Part shown: positions 43,403 through 51,054 of the stretch, piece by piece
Position numbering within the stretch: position 1 is the first letter of the stretch
Layout of the letters: each line of letters begins with the position of its first letter
From: CAVSUR01 sp963846005
GTDB taxonomy: Bacteria; Actinomycetota; Actinomycetes; Streptosporangiales; Streptosporangiaceae
NCBI GenBank assembly: GCA_963846005.1
Contig: CAWJUH010000004.1
Span: 248,001-312,000, forward strand
DNA: 64,000 nucleotides
Reading direction: 5' to 3'
Position numbers and translations under genes: made by a program
The notes under the pieces: model-generated
Database searches by the model: none
What the model was told of the DNA's origin: nothing
What the model saw: only the letters and a program-made list of their open reading frames with translations

Positions 43403-44248
43403 CTAGCTGCCTTCGTGGCGGATCGGGCCGGTGAGCTGCTTGCTGGCGGTGATCTCCCGGGTCTCGGGGTCGAACTCGCAGGAGATCAGCATGGAGAACC
43501 GGCGGTTGCGGACTTCGCTGTAGAGCTCGGGCAGGTGCTGGGCGAGGTAGTGCACCACTCCGTCGGAGCCGACGGCGTGGATCCCGGCCAGGTGCACGAA
43601 GGTGCCCTTGCCGTCCGGCCGGGGCAGCCGGGCCAGGTAGCCGATGTCCGAAGGCTGCCCCTCATCCATCGGGGACCGGTAGGTGGTGCCGGTGGTCTTG
43701 TCGGCCAGGTGCCAGCCCTGCTCGTCGTCGGCGAACGCCAGCACCGGGTCGGCTTCCAGGACCTGGGCCAGCAAAGGTGACAGCCGCGGGCCGCAGATGA
43801 CCACGAGGTTGTCGCGGTTGAGCCGGACCATGCCCGGCGGCGGGATGAACTCATACCCCGCCTCCAGCGACAGGCCCGCGCACAGCTCCTTCAGGTGCTC
43901 GTAAGCGCGGAATCCTTCCTGGGAGACGGTCGGCCCGGCCGGTCCGGACTTCTTCGGCGCCTCGCTCTTTGTGCCCAGTGCCACGGTGAGGTCGGCGGTG
44001 CCGAAGAAGGCCCGTTCGGGCGGCGGCCCAGAGGTAGCGAGCTGGGCGACCCGGCCGCGGGTCATGCCCAGGCTTTTGGCGATCTCGGCCTGAGACATCC
44101 CGGCCTTGCGCATGTCGTCGATGGCCTCGCGGCGGATGCGCGCGAGTTCGGCCATGTGCGCCTGATGCTGGATGATCATTTCACTCGCCCGCTTGGCCCT
44201 CAGCGCGGGATCTTCGAGTTCGCCCAGCTCAGAGGTTTCGTCAGCCAT
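43403..44248 (-). CDS. Helix-turn-helix regulator with a large effector-type domain
   Basis: 281 residues. Residues 30-75 hold a sigma-region-4-like helix-turn-helix: RIRREAIDDMRKAGMSQAEI with AKSLGMTRGRVAQLATSG. The remaining 200 residues form an alpha/beta domain with NLVVICGPRLSPLLAQVLEA, DEGQPSDIGYLARLPRPDG, and GTFVHLAGIHAVGSDGVVHY. This resembles domains that watch for a nucleotide or SAVED/sirtuin-like signal, but I cannot name it. It is first in an operon with the PP2C gene and divergent from the transfer genes. It is therefore the best candidate for the element's control switch. Confidence 0.7.
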   Translation of the reverse strand: MADETSELGELEDPALRAKRASEMIIQHQAHMAELARIRREAIDDMRKAGMSQAEIAKSLGMTRGRVAQLATSGPPPERAFFGTADLTVALGTKSEAPKKSGPAGPTVSQEGFRAYEHLKELCAGLSLEAGYEFIPPPGMVRLNRDNLVVICGPRLSPLLAQVLEADPVLAFADDEQGWHLADKTTGTTYRSPMDEGQPSDIGYLARLPRPDGKGTFVHLAGIHAVGSDGVVHYLAQHLPELYSEVRNRRFSMLISCEFDPETREITASKQLTGPIRHEGS

Positions 44249-44441
44249 CTGGCTCTCCGTGTGCTAGAGGGGATATCAGGCTATCGGTTAGGAGGGCTTG
44301 ACGGTAGCGGTATGCTCATGCCAGTCTCTGCTTAGACCCCCTAGCACCTAATGGTAAGGAGCCATAGCAGATGATGGCCAGTCCTCCGTCCGTCCGGCCG
44401 GCTCCCCACCGCCGGACGGCCGCCGCTAAAGGCTCCCGGCC

Positions 44442-44789
44442 ATGACCGGGCCGCCGATCCAGCCCGGCACGGTCTACGCGCTGGCACCCAGCGAAGCGGG
44501 CCGCCCGCTGCGCCCGGTGACCGCACTGCGGGCCCAGGGCTCTTACCTCATCTACGCCGGGCCCTCGGGCGCCGAGTGGGCAGCCGACCTTAGCCGGGTG
44601 CCCGGCCCCTGGGCCGACCACGCCCAGGCGGCCGACCGCGCCGCTAATGCCGTGCGCGAGCTTCGCGACCGCCTGGACTGCCAGGCCGCCGCAGTCGTGG
44701 AAGCGGGCTACCGCGACTACCGCATACGAGTGATCTTGACCGTGCCCCAGGCCGAGCAGGCCGCCCGCCGTCTGGGCGATGCCACATGA
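44442..44789 (+). CDS. Hypothetical AICE protein
   Basis: 115 residues, soluble, starting MTGPPIQPGTVYALAPSEAG, with a helical middle (QAADRAANAVRELRDRLDCQ) and ending LTVPQAEQAARRLGDAT. No known motif. It is the first gene of the rightward transfer operon. The 193-bp gap before it, shared with the divergent HTH gene, has TTAGGA, 17 bases, TATGCT at about 44288-44316 as a possible promoter. Confidence 0.6.
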   Translation: MTGPPIQPGTVYALAPSEAGRPLRPVTALRAQGSYLIYAGPSGAEWAADLSRVPGPWADHAQAADRAANAVRELRDRLDCQAAAVVEAGYRDYRIRVILTVPQAEQAARRLGDAT

Positions 44790-44885
44790 CCACCGCGCTC
44801 CGACTGCACCGCCTGCCCCGGGGCCCGCCTCGCGGCACACGCACAAAGCAGCAAGTTCAGCAACCCACAAGAGAAGGTGAGCACG

Positions 44886-45307
44886 TTGATCAAAAACGGA
44901 CTGCGGCTGCCGATCACATGGCCGACGCGTTCCCCCATGGCTGCTGCCTGGTGCCCGACTCCATCGCCGAGGCGATGGACTACGACGAGGCCACCCGGCA
45001 GCGGTCCCCGGCCCGCGACAAGATGACCGGACAGCCGGTCTACTCATGCCGCGTCTCCGACCTCGACCCCGAACTGGCGGGCCGGTCCCGCGAGGTCGTG
45101 GTCAAGATCCTGGCCGACAAGATGCCCGTCCCGCCGACCCGCCAGCCGTTCGAGCCGGTCGAGTTCGAAGGGCTGATGGTCACCCCGTATGTCGACAACG
45201 GCCGGTGCAACGGCAAGAACAACCGGTGCCAGGCCCGGATGGCGTTCTCACTGCGCGCCACCGGCCTCAAGCCCGCCCGCCCGCTCCAGCACAAGGACGT
45301 GGCCTGA
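44886..45307 (+). CDS. Conserved AICE accessory protein (Pra-like), apparent frameshift near 44,920
   Basis: The best start is TTG at 44886, behind an AAGGTGAG ribosome site, giving LIKNGLRLPITWP. The following conserved part, DAFPHGCCLVPDSIAEAMDY, lies one frame back, as if one base is missing in TGGCCGACGCG (44915-44925). From there the protein runs unbroken: RDKMTGQPVYSCRVSDLDPE, FEPVEFEGLMVTPYVDNG, and AFSLRATGLKPARP. Without the repair the downstream part could start at ATG 44918 (MADAFPHG), but that lacks a ribosome site. The pattern recalls replication/excision-activator-type accessory genes of pSAM2-like elements, though the specific function is not established. It overlaps the next start (TGATG). 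Confidence 0.6.
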
Positions 45308-45579
45308 TGGCCGCCCGCCGGATCACGACGGTGACGGTGCCGGTCGGCGCCCGGTCGTGCGTGGCGTTCGAGTCTTACCCGGCCCGTACCCCGCTGCTGT
45401 CGATCCTGGCCCCGCACCCCGGCCTGGTCGTGACCTTGACGCTGCCGGAGCGGATCGGGCCCGATCATGTGCGGTTCGCCCGCCAGCTCGCCGCCTCCGC
45501 CGCCCGGTACGCGACCGAGGTGGAGCGGACCTGGCGCGGCCTGCCCCCGCTGCCCAAAACGGTCATCACCGCCCGGTGA
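45307..45579 (+). CDS. Small conserved AICE protein
   Basis: 90 residues, start ATG at 45307 overlapping the preceding stop. Sequence MAARRITTVTVPVGARSCVA leads to a beta-rich first half and a helix (HVRFARQLAASAARYATEVE). Soluble, no known motif. Coupled translation and position between accessory and translocase genes suggest a role in transfer or replication control. Confidence 0.6.
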   Translation: MAARRITTVTVPVGARSCVAFESYPARTPLLSILAPHPGLVVTLTLPERIGPDHVRFARQLAASAARYATEVERTWRGLPPLPKTVITAR

Positions 45580-45670
45580 CAGCCGGGTGTGGCCCTGGCC
45601 GGTGCTGGCACACCGGCCGGGGCTTCCCACCAGTTCTCCCCGAGATCTGCAACCCAGGAAGGCCCCCATC

Positions 45671-45916
45671 ATGACCTGCCACCCGCCCGGACAGCCATCC
45701 CGGGTCGCGCCCGGCGAGATCGCTGACCTGATTGACCAGCTCCACCCTCCGGCCCTGAAGGCGATGCCCGAGGCGGTGCTGGCGCTCTTGGACCGCAAGG
45801 CCGACCTGCTGACCCGGATTGCCGACGAGGTGGGCACCGACGAAGCCCGCCAGGTCGCCGCCGAAGCCCGCGCCCAGGCCGCCGGGCTGCGCACCGGATC
45901 GGAGGTGCCACGGTGA
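45671..45916 (+). CDS. Small helical AICE protein
   Basis: 81 residues, mostly helical: GEIADLIDQLHPPALKAMPE, then VLALLDRKADLLTRIADEVG. ATG at 45671 follows AGGAAGGCCC. Its stop overlaps the translocase GTG by four bases. No family recognised. Confidence 0.55.
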   Translation: MTCHPPGQPSRVAPGEIADLIDQLHPPALKAMPEAVLALLDRKADLLTRIADEVGTDEARQVAAEARAQAAGLRTGSEVPR

Positions 45917-47382
45917 GAATGTCCTCGTCGTTCTCCGGTGATCAGATCGCCCAGGTCAACAACCCCGACCCGTTCGCCGTCCCGGTCTGGCGCTCCCCGG
46001 TCTTCCACACCCCCGGCTGGATCATCGCCATCGCCCAGCTCATCCGCGGCCTATGGGCCCTGATCCAGTTCCTCGCCCGCCACCCGATCGCCGACACCGC
46101 CGCCCTGCTCGGACTGCTGGCCTGGCAGGTGATGGGCTGGCCCGGCCCCGTCGTACTTCTGCTCGCGCTCGCCGCTGTGCTCGCCGTGTGGCGGTGGCGC
46201 TGGCCGGGCTCGTTCTCCCGGTTCGTGTCGCGCCCGGCGCTGGGCAAGTGGCGTCGCTGGCAGTACGGACGGCACTGGGCCGCGGTCATGACCATCTCCC
46301 GCCTGGCGCCGATGTACCGGGGCCGCCTGCTGCTCCCGGTTCTCGGCAAGGTCACTTCCACCCGGTACACCGACCGGGTGCTGGTCCGCCTCGTCTCGGG
46401 CCAGTGCGCCGCCGACTTCTCGCTGCGGGCCGACAACCTGGCCCACAGCTTCGGCGTGATCCTCTGCCGCATCCGCACCGCCCGGCCCGGCTGGGTGGTG
46501 CTGGAGCTGGTCCGCCGCGACGCCCTCGCCGCCATCATCCCCGCCCTGCCCATCCGATCCCATGCCGATCTGCGGGCGCTGCCGGTCGGCCGCCGCGAAG
46601 ACGGCACCCCGTGGCTCGTCAAAGTCCAGGGCACCCACGTCCTGATCGCCGGAGCCACCGGGGCGGGGAAAGCGTCGCTGCTGTGGTCGATCATCCGCGC
46701 CCTGCTCGGCCTGATGACCGCCGGGCTCGCCCGGGTCCTGGCCGCCGATCCGAAGGGCATGGAGCTGGCTTACGGCCGGGCCATCTTCGACCGGTACGGC
46801 GCCTACGCCGCCGACGCCCTAGCCATCGTGACCATGCTGGAATCCGCGGTGGCCGACATGCAGGCCCGCGCCCGGCGGCTGGCGGGTAAGCAGCGCGACC
46901 ACGCCCCCACGGCCGAGTCTCCGTTCGTGATCGTGCTGGTGGATGAGGTGGCGTTCCTGACCGCCTACCAGCCCGACCGCAAGCTCCGCGACCGGGTCAT
47001 GGCCGCCCTGGCCACTCTCACCACCCAGGGCCGCGCGGTGGGCTATAGCGTGATCGCGGCGTTGCAGGATCCGCGGAAGGAGGTCATGTCGATCCGCAAC
47101 CTGTTCCCCGACCGGATCGCCATGCGCCTCGACGAACCCGAACAGGTCGACATGGTGCTGGGCGACGGGGCCCGGGACCGGGGTGGCCTGGCCGACCTCA
47201 TCACCACCGATCCCGCCACCGGCGCGGGCGTGGCCTACGTGCGGCTGGAATCCGACCCCGACCCGGTGCGGGTGCGAGCGGCGTGGGTGTCCGATGACGA
47301 CATTGATGCGATGGCCGCCGCGGTGGTCCCGGCCGAGCTGCCGCCCGCCGTGCTGCCGTCGGGTGAGGCGGGTGCTGCGTGA
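45913..47382 (+). CDS. TraB-like FtsK/SpoIIIE DNA translocase
   Basis: 489 residues. Two to three membrane helices fall between 33 and 95 (AALLGLLAWQVMG, VVLLLALAAVLAVW). The ATPase domain has Walker A GATGAGKAS (Lys253) and Walker B VIVLVDEVAFLT (Asp344-Glu345). A sensor-like TTQGRAVGYSVIAALQDPRK follows. AICE transfer needs a single such protein, which moves double-stranded DNA between hyphae at the septum. No wHTH gamma-like domain for DNA recognition is obvious at the C-terminus. GTG start at 45913 overlaps the upstream gene. Confidence 0.9.
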   Translation: MRMSSSFSGDQIAQVNNPDPFAVPVWRSPVFHTPGWIIAIAQLIRGLWALIQFLARHPIADTAALLGLLAWQVMGWPGPVVLLLALAAVLAVWRWRWPGSFSRFVSRPALGKWRRWQYGRHWAAVMTISRLAPMYRGRLLLPVLGKVTSTRYTDRVLVRLVSGQCAADFSLRADNLAHSFGVILCRIRTARPGWVVLELVRRDALAAIIPALPIRSHADLRALPVGRREDGTPWLVKVQGTHVLIAGATGAGKASLLWSIIRALLGLMTAGLARVLAADPKGMELAYGRAIFDRYGAYAADALAIVTMLESAVADMQARARRLAGKQRDHAPTAESPFVIVLVDEVAFLTAYQPDRKLRDRVMAALATLTTQGRAVGYSVIAALQDPRKEVMSIRNLFPDRIAMRLDEPEQVDMVLGDGARDRGGLADLITTDPATGAGVAYVRLESDPDPVRVRAAWVSDDDIDAMAAAVVPAELPPAVLPSGEAGAA

Positions 47383-47543
47383 TGGCCCCGATCCGGGTCT
47401 GGAAGACCGATGACCCTTGCCCGGCCTGCGGCTGGCCGCTGACCCTCACCGACCCCGGCACTGGTCCGTGGCGGCTGGACTGCCCTGACTGCGGCTGGAC
47501 CGCCCCCGCCCCCGGCCTCACTGAGGGAGGCGCCGATGACTGA
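47382..47543 (+). CDS. 53-residue zinc-ribbon protein
   Basis: A short gene that coding tools may miss. ATG at 47382 overlaps the translocase stop (TGATG), and the stop at 47541-47543 overlaps the start of the replication gene. The product MAPIRVWKTDDPCPACGW and LDCPDCGWTAPAP has two CxxC pairs 18 residues apart, a clear zinc ribbon. Tight overlaps on both sides support translation. It could bind nucleic acid or the Rep/Tra proteins, but this is inference. Confidence 0.7.
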   Translation: MAPIRVWKTDDPCPACGWPLTLTDPGTGPWRLDCPDCGWTAPAPGLTEGGADD

Positions 47544-49148
47544 GCGCACCACCCGGGCCGAGCGGATGACTCACCCGCTCGCGGCCGAGGCGGTCAAGAT
47601 GCTGGCCGAATCGGCAGGCGGGTGCATCCGCCCGGTCCAGCTCCGCAAGACCAACCTCGACACCGGGCAGACCGAACAGGTCCTCGTCCCGTGCGGGTCG
47701 CCGATGGAAGCCACCTGCCCCGCCTGCGCGGAGCGGTGCAAGTCGTTGCGGGCCGAGCAGTGCGCCGACGGCTGGCACCGTGACACCGAGCCTGTTGACC
47801 GGCCTGCCCCGCCCGATGACTGGCAGGCGTGGCTGCTCACCGCCCGCGCTGAGTTCGGCCAGCTCCGCGACCAGGCCGCCGCCGACGGCCAGGACACCGC
47901 CGATCTGGACCACACGATCGGCGAGCTGGACGCCGAGCTGCGCCGCTCAGGCATCCGCGGCAAGCCCGACCCCGGCCGCCAGCCAGGCGCGCCGCCAGCG
48001 GTCCACCCGCCGCCGCCAGGACGCCCCGGCCCTGCCTCGCCGCAAGGTCAGCCCGCGCACCACCGGCAAGGTCTACACCACCCCGGACGGCACGACCTAC
48101 CGGCCGTCGATGTTCCTGACGCTGACCCTCGACAGCTACGGCCGGGTCCGCGAGGACGGCACCCCGGTCAGCCCCGTCTCCTATGACTACCGGCGGGCCG
48201 CGCGGGATGCGATCCACTTCCCCGCCCTGGCCGACCGGTTCATCCAGAACCTGCGCCGCTACGTCGGCTACGACGTCCAGTACTACGGCGCGGTCGAACC
48301 GCAGCGGCGGCTGGCCCCGCACCTGCACCTGGCCCTGCGCGGCACCATCCCCCGCGCCGACCTGCGCCAGGTCATCGCCGCCACCTACCACCAAGTCTGG
48401 TGGCCCAGCACTGACGAAGTGCTCTTCGACGGGGACCGGCTGCCCATCTGGCACGAACCGTCCGGCCAGTACGTGGACCCCGATACCGGCGAAGTCCTGC
48501 CCACCTGGGACCAGGCCCTCGACGCCATCGGGCCGTCCGACCAGCCCCGGCATGTGGTGCGGTTCGGGCCGATGTTCGACGCCCAGGGCGTCCTGCCCGG
48601 CTCCAAAGACTCCGGCCGGTGCATCCGCTACCTGACCAAATACCTGACCAAGCACATCTCCGGCTGCCACACCGCGACGACCGCCGCCCAGCAAGACCAC
48701 GCCGGGCGGCTGATCGACGCGCTGCGCTACGAGCCGTGCTCGCCGCCGGTGCGCTAACTGGCTGCGCTACGGCATCCAGCCCCAAGGAGCCCGCAAGGGC
48801 CAGCAGCCCGGCGCCTGCCCGGGCAAAGCCCACCGGCCCGACAACCTCGGCTACGCCGGGCGGCGCGTGCTGGTCTCCCGCAAATGGTCCGGCAAAACCC
48901 TCGCCGACCACCGGGCCGACCGCAAAGCCTGGCTGCTGGACATGCTCGGCCTGCCCGACGACACCGACACCGCCCGCTACCGGTGGGAACAAGTCACCCC
49001 CGCAGACCGCGACTTCATGCCCCACGGGCGGCGGATGCTGCACGTCCTGGCCGAACGCGCCCGCTGGAAAACCTCCCTCGCCGAAGCCCGAAAACGGGCC
49101 GAACAAGTCACCGGCAATCTTTCGGCAACCAGCAAGGAGGCGGCGTAG
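47536..49148 (+). pseudogene. repSA: RepSA-type replication initiator, two frameshifts
   Basis: A rolling-circle-type initiator of pSAM2-like elements, lying in three frames. Part 1 from the ATG at 47536: RAERMTHPLAAEAVKMLAES, LVPCGSPMEATCPACAERCK (zinc-binding). Part 2, from about 47,985, one frame on: STRRRQDAPALPRRKVSPRT, PDGTTYRPSMFLTLTLDSYG, YDVQYYGAVEPQRRLAPHLH (HUH-like His pair) and RYLTKYLTKHISGCH. Part 3, from about 48,748, shifted again: CANWLRYGIQPQ, then RRVLVSRKWSGKTLADHRAD, to the stop at 49148. Each break fits one extra base in a GC-rich tract. If real, replication initiation is lost. If they are assembly indels the gene is intact and about 536 codons long. Confidence 0.82.
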
Positions 49149-49387
49149 TGACCAAGATGCAGGAACAGCCGGTTGCGCGGCTGCTGACCGTCGCCCAGGT
49201 CGCCGAGCTGCTAGGCACCTCTGAACGATTCCCCAGGCGGCTGATCTCCGAGCGGCGTATCGAGTTCGTGCGGGTCGGCCGTCATGTCCGCATCAGTGAG
49301 CGGACGCTCGCCGAGTTCATCGAGGCCGGACGGGTCGATCCGCTTGAGGTCATCCAGCTCCGGCCCATCACAAGGGGGGCGGCCTGA
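49148..49387 (+). CDS. xis: Excisionase (Xis), MerR-like helix-turn-helix
   Basis: 79 residues. LLTVAQVAELLGTSERFPRR, then LISERRIEFVRVGRHVRI: the winged HTH_17 excisionase pattern. GTG at 49148 overlaps the replication gene stop and an ATG lies three codons on. The stop overlaps the integrase start (TGATG). It directs the integrase toward excision. Confidence 0.88.
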   Translation: MTKMQEQPVARLLTVAQVAELLGTSERFPRRLISERRIEFVRVGRHVRISERTLAEFIEAGRVDPLEVIQLRPITRGAA

Positions 49388-50724
49388 TGGCTAACACCAA
49401 TGGCCATCGTCGTTTCGGCAACGTCCGGCGGCGTGAATCCGGCCGCTTCCAGATCCGCTACCCCGGCCCGGACGGCCGGATGCGTACCGGGTCGGAGACC
49501 TACGAGCGCAAGGGTGATGCGGAGCGGGCGCTCGTGCTAATCGAGGCCCAGATCACCGCGGGCGAGTGGGCCGACCCTGAACGCGGCCGGGTCAAGCTCG
49601 CCGACTACGCCTCGGCATGGATCACGCAGCGGCCGAAGCTGCGCCCGCGCACCGTGGACCTGTACCGCTGGCTTCTCCGCAAGCACATCGCGCCCTACCT
49701 GGGCGGCGTGCCGCTGGGCAAGCTGTCCACGGCGATGATCCGCGAATGGCGGGCAAGCCTGCTGGCCGAGGGCGTGTCAGTGTCGGTCGCGGCGAAGGCA
49801 TACCGGCTGCTGCGCGCAGTGCTCATGACAGCGGTCGAAGAGGACAAGATCCTCACCCGGAACCCGTGCCGGATCCGGGGAGCTGGTGATGAGGACACCG
49901 CGGAGCGGCCCGTGCTCACCGTCGCTCAGGTGCTCGCGCTGGCCGAGCTGGTCGGCCGCCGCCCGGTCGGCAACATCCGCAAGACCCCGGCTGGGTACCG
50001 GCTCCGGTTCCGGCGGCACGGCGAGATGCGCACCTCATCCGAGATGTACGGCACGCGAACGGCGGCCGAGCTGGCGCTCTGGGCGATGGCGGATGATGGG
50101 CGAGCTGACTGTAACCATGACCGCCGGTACCGGGCATTGGTGCTGCTGGCCGCCTTGGCGAGCCTGCGATGGGGTGAGGTGACGGCGCTGCGCCGCTGTG
50201 ATCTTGACCTGGCTGCGGGCATGGTCCGCGTCCGGGCCGCCTTCGTGGAGCGGTCCACCGGGGAGATCTTGCTCGGCCCGCCCAAGTCCCGGGCCGGGCG
50301 CCGGGCAGTCGGCATCCCCCAGGTGATCATCCCGGCCCTGCGCGAGCATCTGGCGATCTTCACCAAGGCCGACGCCGGAGCGCTGGTGTTCCCCGGCGTC
50401 CAAGGCGGACCGCTGCGGCGGGGCAACTTCAACAAGCTGTCCGGCTGGCCATACGCGGTCCGGTCGGTCGGCGCCGAGGGCCTGCACTTCCACGACCTGC
50501 GGCACACCGGCAATCACTTCGCGGCGTCCAGCGGCGCGGGCCTGCGGGACCTGATGGCCCGGATGGGGCACGACAGCGAGCGCGCGGCGATGATCTATCA
50601 GCACCAGGCGCGTGGCGCCGATCAGGCGATCACCGACGCGATCAACCGGCATGTCCAGGCCGAGCGCGACGGCGAGGACGGTGATGATGATGGCCCGGCG
50701 GGCGTGCTGGCCCCGGTGGGTTAA
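49387..50724 (+). CDS. int: Tyrosine site-specific integrase
   Basis: 445 residues. The N-terminal AP2-like arm-binding domain (RRFGNVRRRESGRFQIRYPG) is followed by a SAM-like core-binding domain (70-160). The catalytic domain has Arg261 (SLRWGE), His369-x-x-Arg372 (HDLRHTGN), His395 (MGHDS) and Tyr404 (MIYQHQ). All catalytic residues are present. An insert at about 192-246 (RRPVGNIRKTPAGYRLRFRR and HGEMRTSSEMYGTRTAAELA) looks like a second copy of the AP2-like domain inside the catalytic part. The gene ends 93 bp from the tRNA it targets. Confidence 0.93.
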   Translation: MANTNGHRRFGNVRRRESGRFQIRYPGPDGRMRTGSETYERKGDAERALVLIEAQITAGEWADPERGRVKLADYASAWITQRPKLRPRTVDLYRWLLRKHIAPYLGGVPLGKLSTAMIREWRASLLAEGVSVSVAAKAYRLLRAVLMTAVEEDKILTRNPCRIRGAGDEDTAERPVLTVAQVLALAELVGRRPVGNIRKTPAGYRLRFRRHGEMRTSSEMYGTRTAAELALWAMADDGRADCNHDRRYRALVLLAALASLRWGEVTALRRCDLDLAAGMVRVRAAFVERSTGEILLGPPKSRAGRRAVGIPQVIIPALREHLAIFTKADAGALVFPGVQGGPLRRGNFNKLSGWPYAVRSVGAEGLHFHDLRHTGNHFAASSGAGLRDLMARMGHDSERAAMIYQHQARGADQAITDAINRHVQAERDGEDGDDDGPAGVLAPVG

Positions 50725-50742
50725 TGGCCCGCTAATGGCCCG
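50722..50742 (+). promoter_or_regulatory. Probable integrase arm-type site (right)
   Basis: Two TAATGGCCC motifs with an 11-bp period. The first overlaps the integrase stop codon. They match the pair at 38523-38543 with a single mismatch. Confidence 0.55.
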
Positions 50743-50771
50743 CGAGCCCGCCAGCGTCTCTGGAGACGATC

Positions 50772-50808
50772 AAGGCCCAGGCTGGGGATGGTTCCCGACC
50801 TGGGCCTT
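50772..50808. terminator. Hairpin between integrase and tRNA
   Basis: AAGGCCCAGG (50772-50781) pairs with CCTGGGCCTT (50799-50808), a 10-bp stem with a 17-base loop. It can end the integrase transcript and, from the other side, the tRNA transcript. Confidence 0.75.
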
Positions 50809-50811
50809 CGT

Positions 50812-50858
50812 GGTGGAGCGGGTGACGAGAATCGAACTCGCACTATCAGCTTGGGAAG
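50812..50858. repeat. att site, integrase end (inside tRNA-Gly)
   Basis: 47 bp identical to 38391-38437, covering the 3' half of the tRNA gene, including the anticodon loop and encoded CCA. Confidence 0.95.
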
Positions 50859-50887
50859 CTGACGTTCTGCCATTGAACTACACCCGC
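50814..50887 (-). tRNA. tRNA-Gly (anticodon CCC)
   Basis: Read on the minus strand, the acceptor stem GCGGGTG pairs with CACCCGC. The anticodon stem TCAGC/GCTGA encloses the loop TTCCCAA, giving anticodon CCC. The T-arm contains GTTCGATTC. The CCA end is encoded (TCCA). It is 74 bases with CCA. Its 3' half was rebuilt by the integrated element. Confidence 0.95.
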
Positions 50888-51054
50888 GCTGAGCCGTGCG
50901 CCTGCGGTGCGCTGGCCCGTGCCTGCACATAGTACTGGACTTCAGCGGGCCGGCGTGCTGCCGCCGCAAGACCCCGCGGGCGGCCCGCCGGGCGGGCCCC
51001 GCCGGCTGGCGTGTGCCAGCGGACGGGCCGCCCCGGCTGACCGGCTCGCGCAGG

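Larger units (their letters stand above)
38391..50858 (+). mobile_element. AICE-type integrative and conjugative element in tRNA-Gly(CCC)
   Basis: A ~12.4-kb element bounded by a 47-bp direct repeat of the tRNA 3' half. Core modules, in the pSAM2-like order, are a TraB/FtsK translocase (45913), RepSA-type replication gene (47536), excisionase (49148) and tyrosine integrase (49387), which abuts the intact tRNA. Regulatory and accessory genes lie to the left. The target tRNA is on the minus strand. The element entered at its 3' end and rebuilt it, leaving the old 3' end at 38391. The replication gene and one conserved accessory gene carry frame breaks, so autonomous excision and transfer may be lost. 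The sigma factor pairs between 39,009 and 42,161 appear to be cargo. Confidence 0.9.

Noticed and set aside
44786..44917. Start at ATG 44786 for the conserved AICE accessory protein
   Set aside because: The first 44 residues it would add are Arg/Pro/Gln-rich and unlike the family; the TTG at 44886 with a good ribosome site gives the expected N-terminus.
46657..46683. Walker A of the TraB-like protein reads GKAS rather than GKS/GKT
   Set aside because: TraB-type translocases often carry a small residue after the Lys (GKGS); the rest of the ATPase site is normal, so this is not evidence of inactivity.
50820..50932. Peptide VERVTRIELALSAWE near both att sites
   Set aside because: It is the antisense translation of the tRNA-Gly gene and its fragment, a common annotation artefact.
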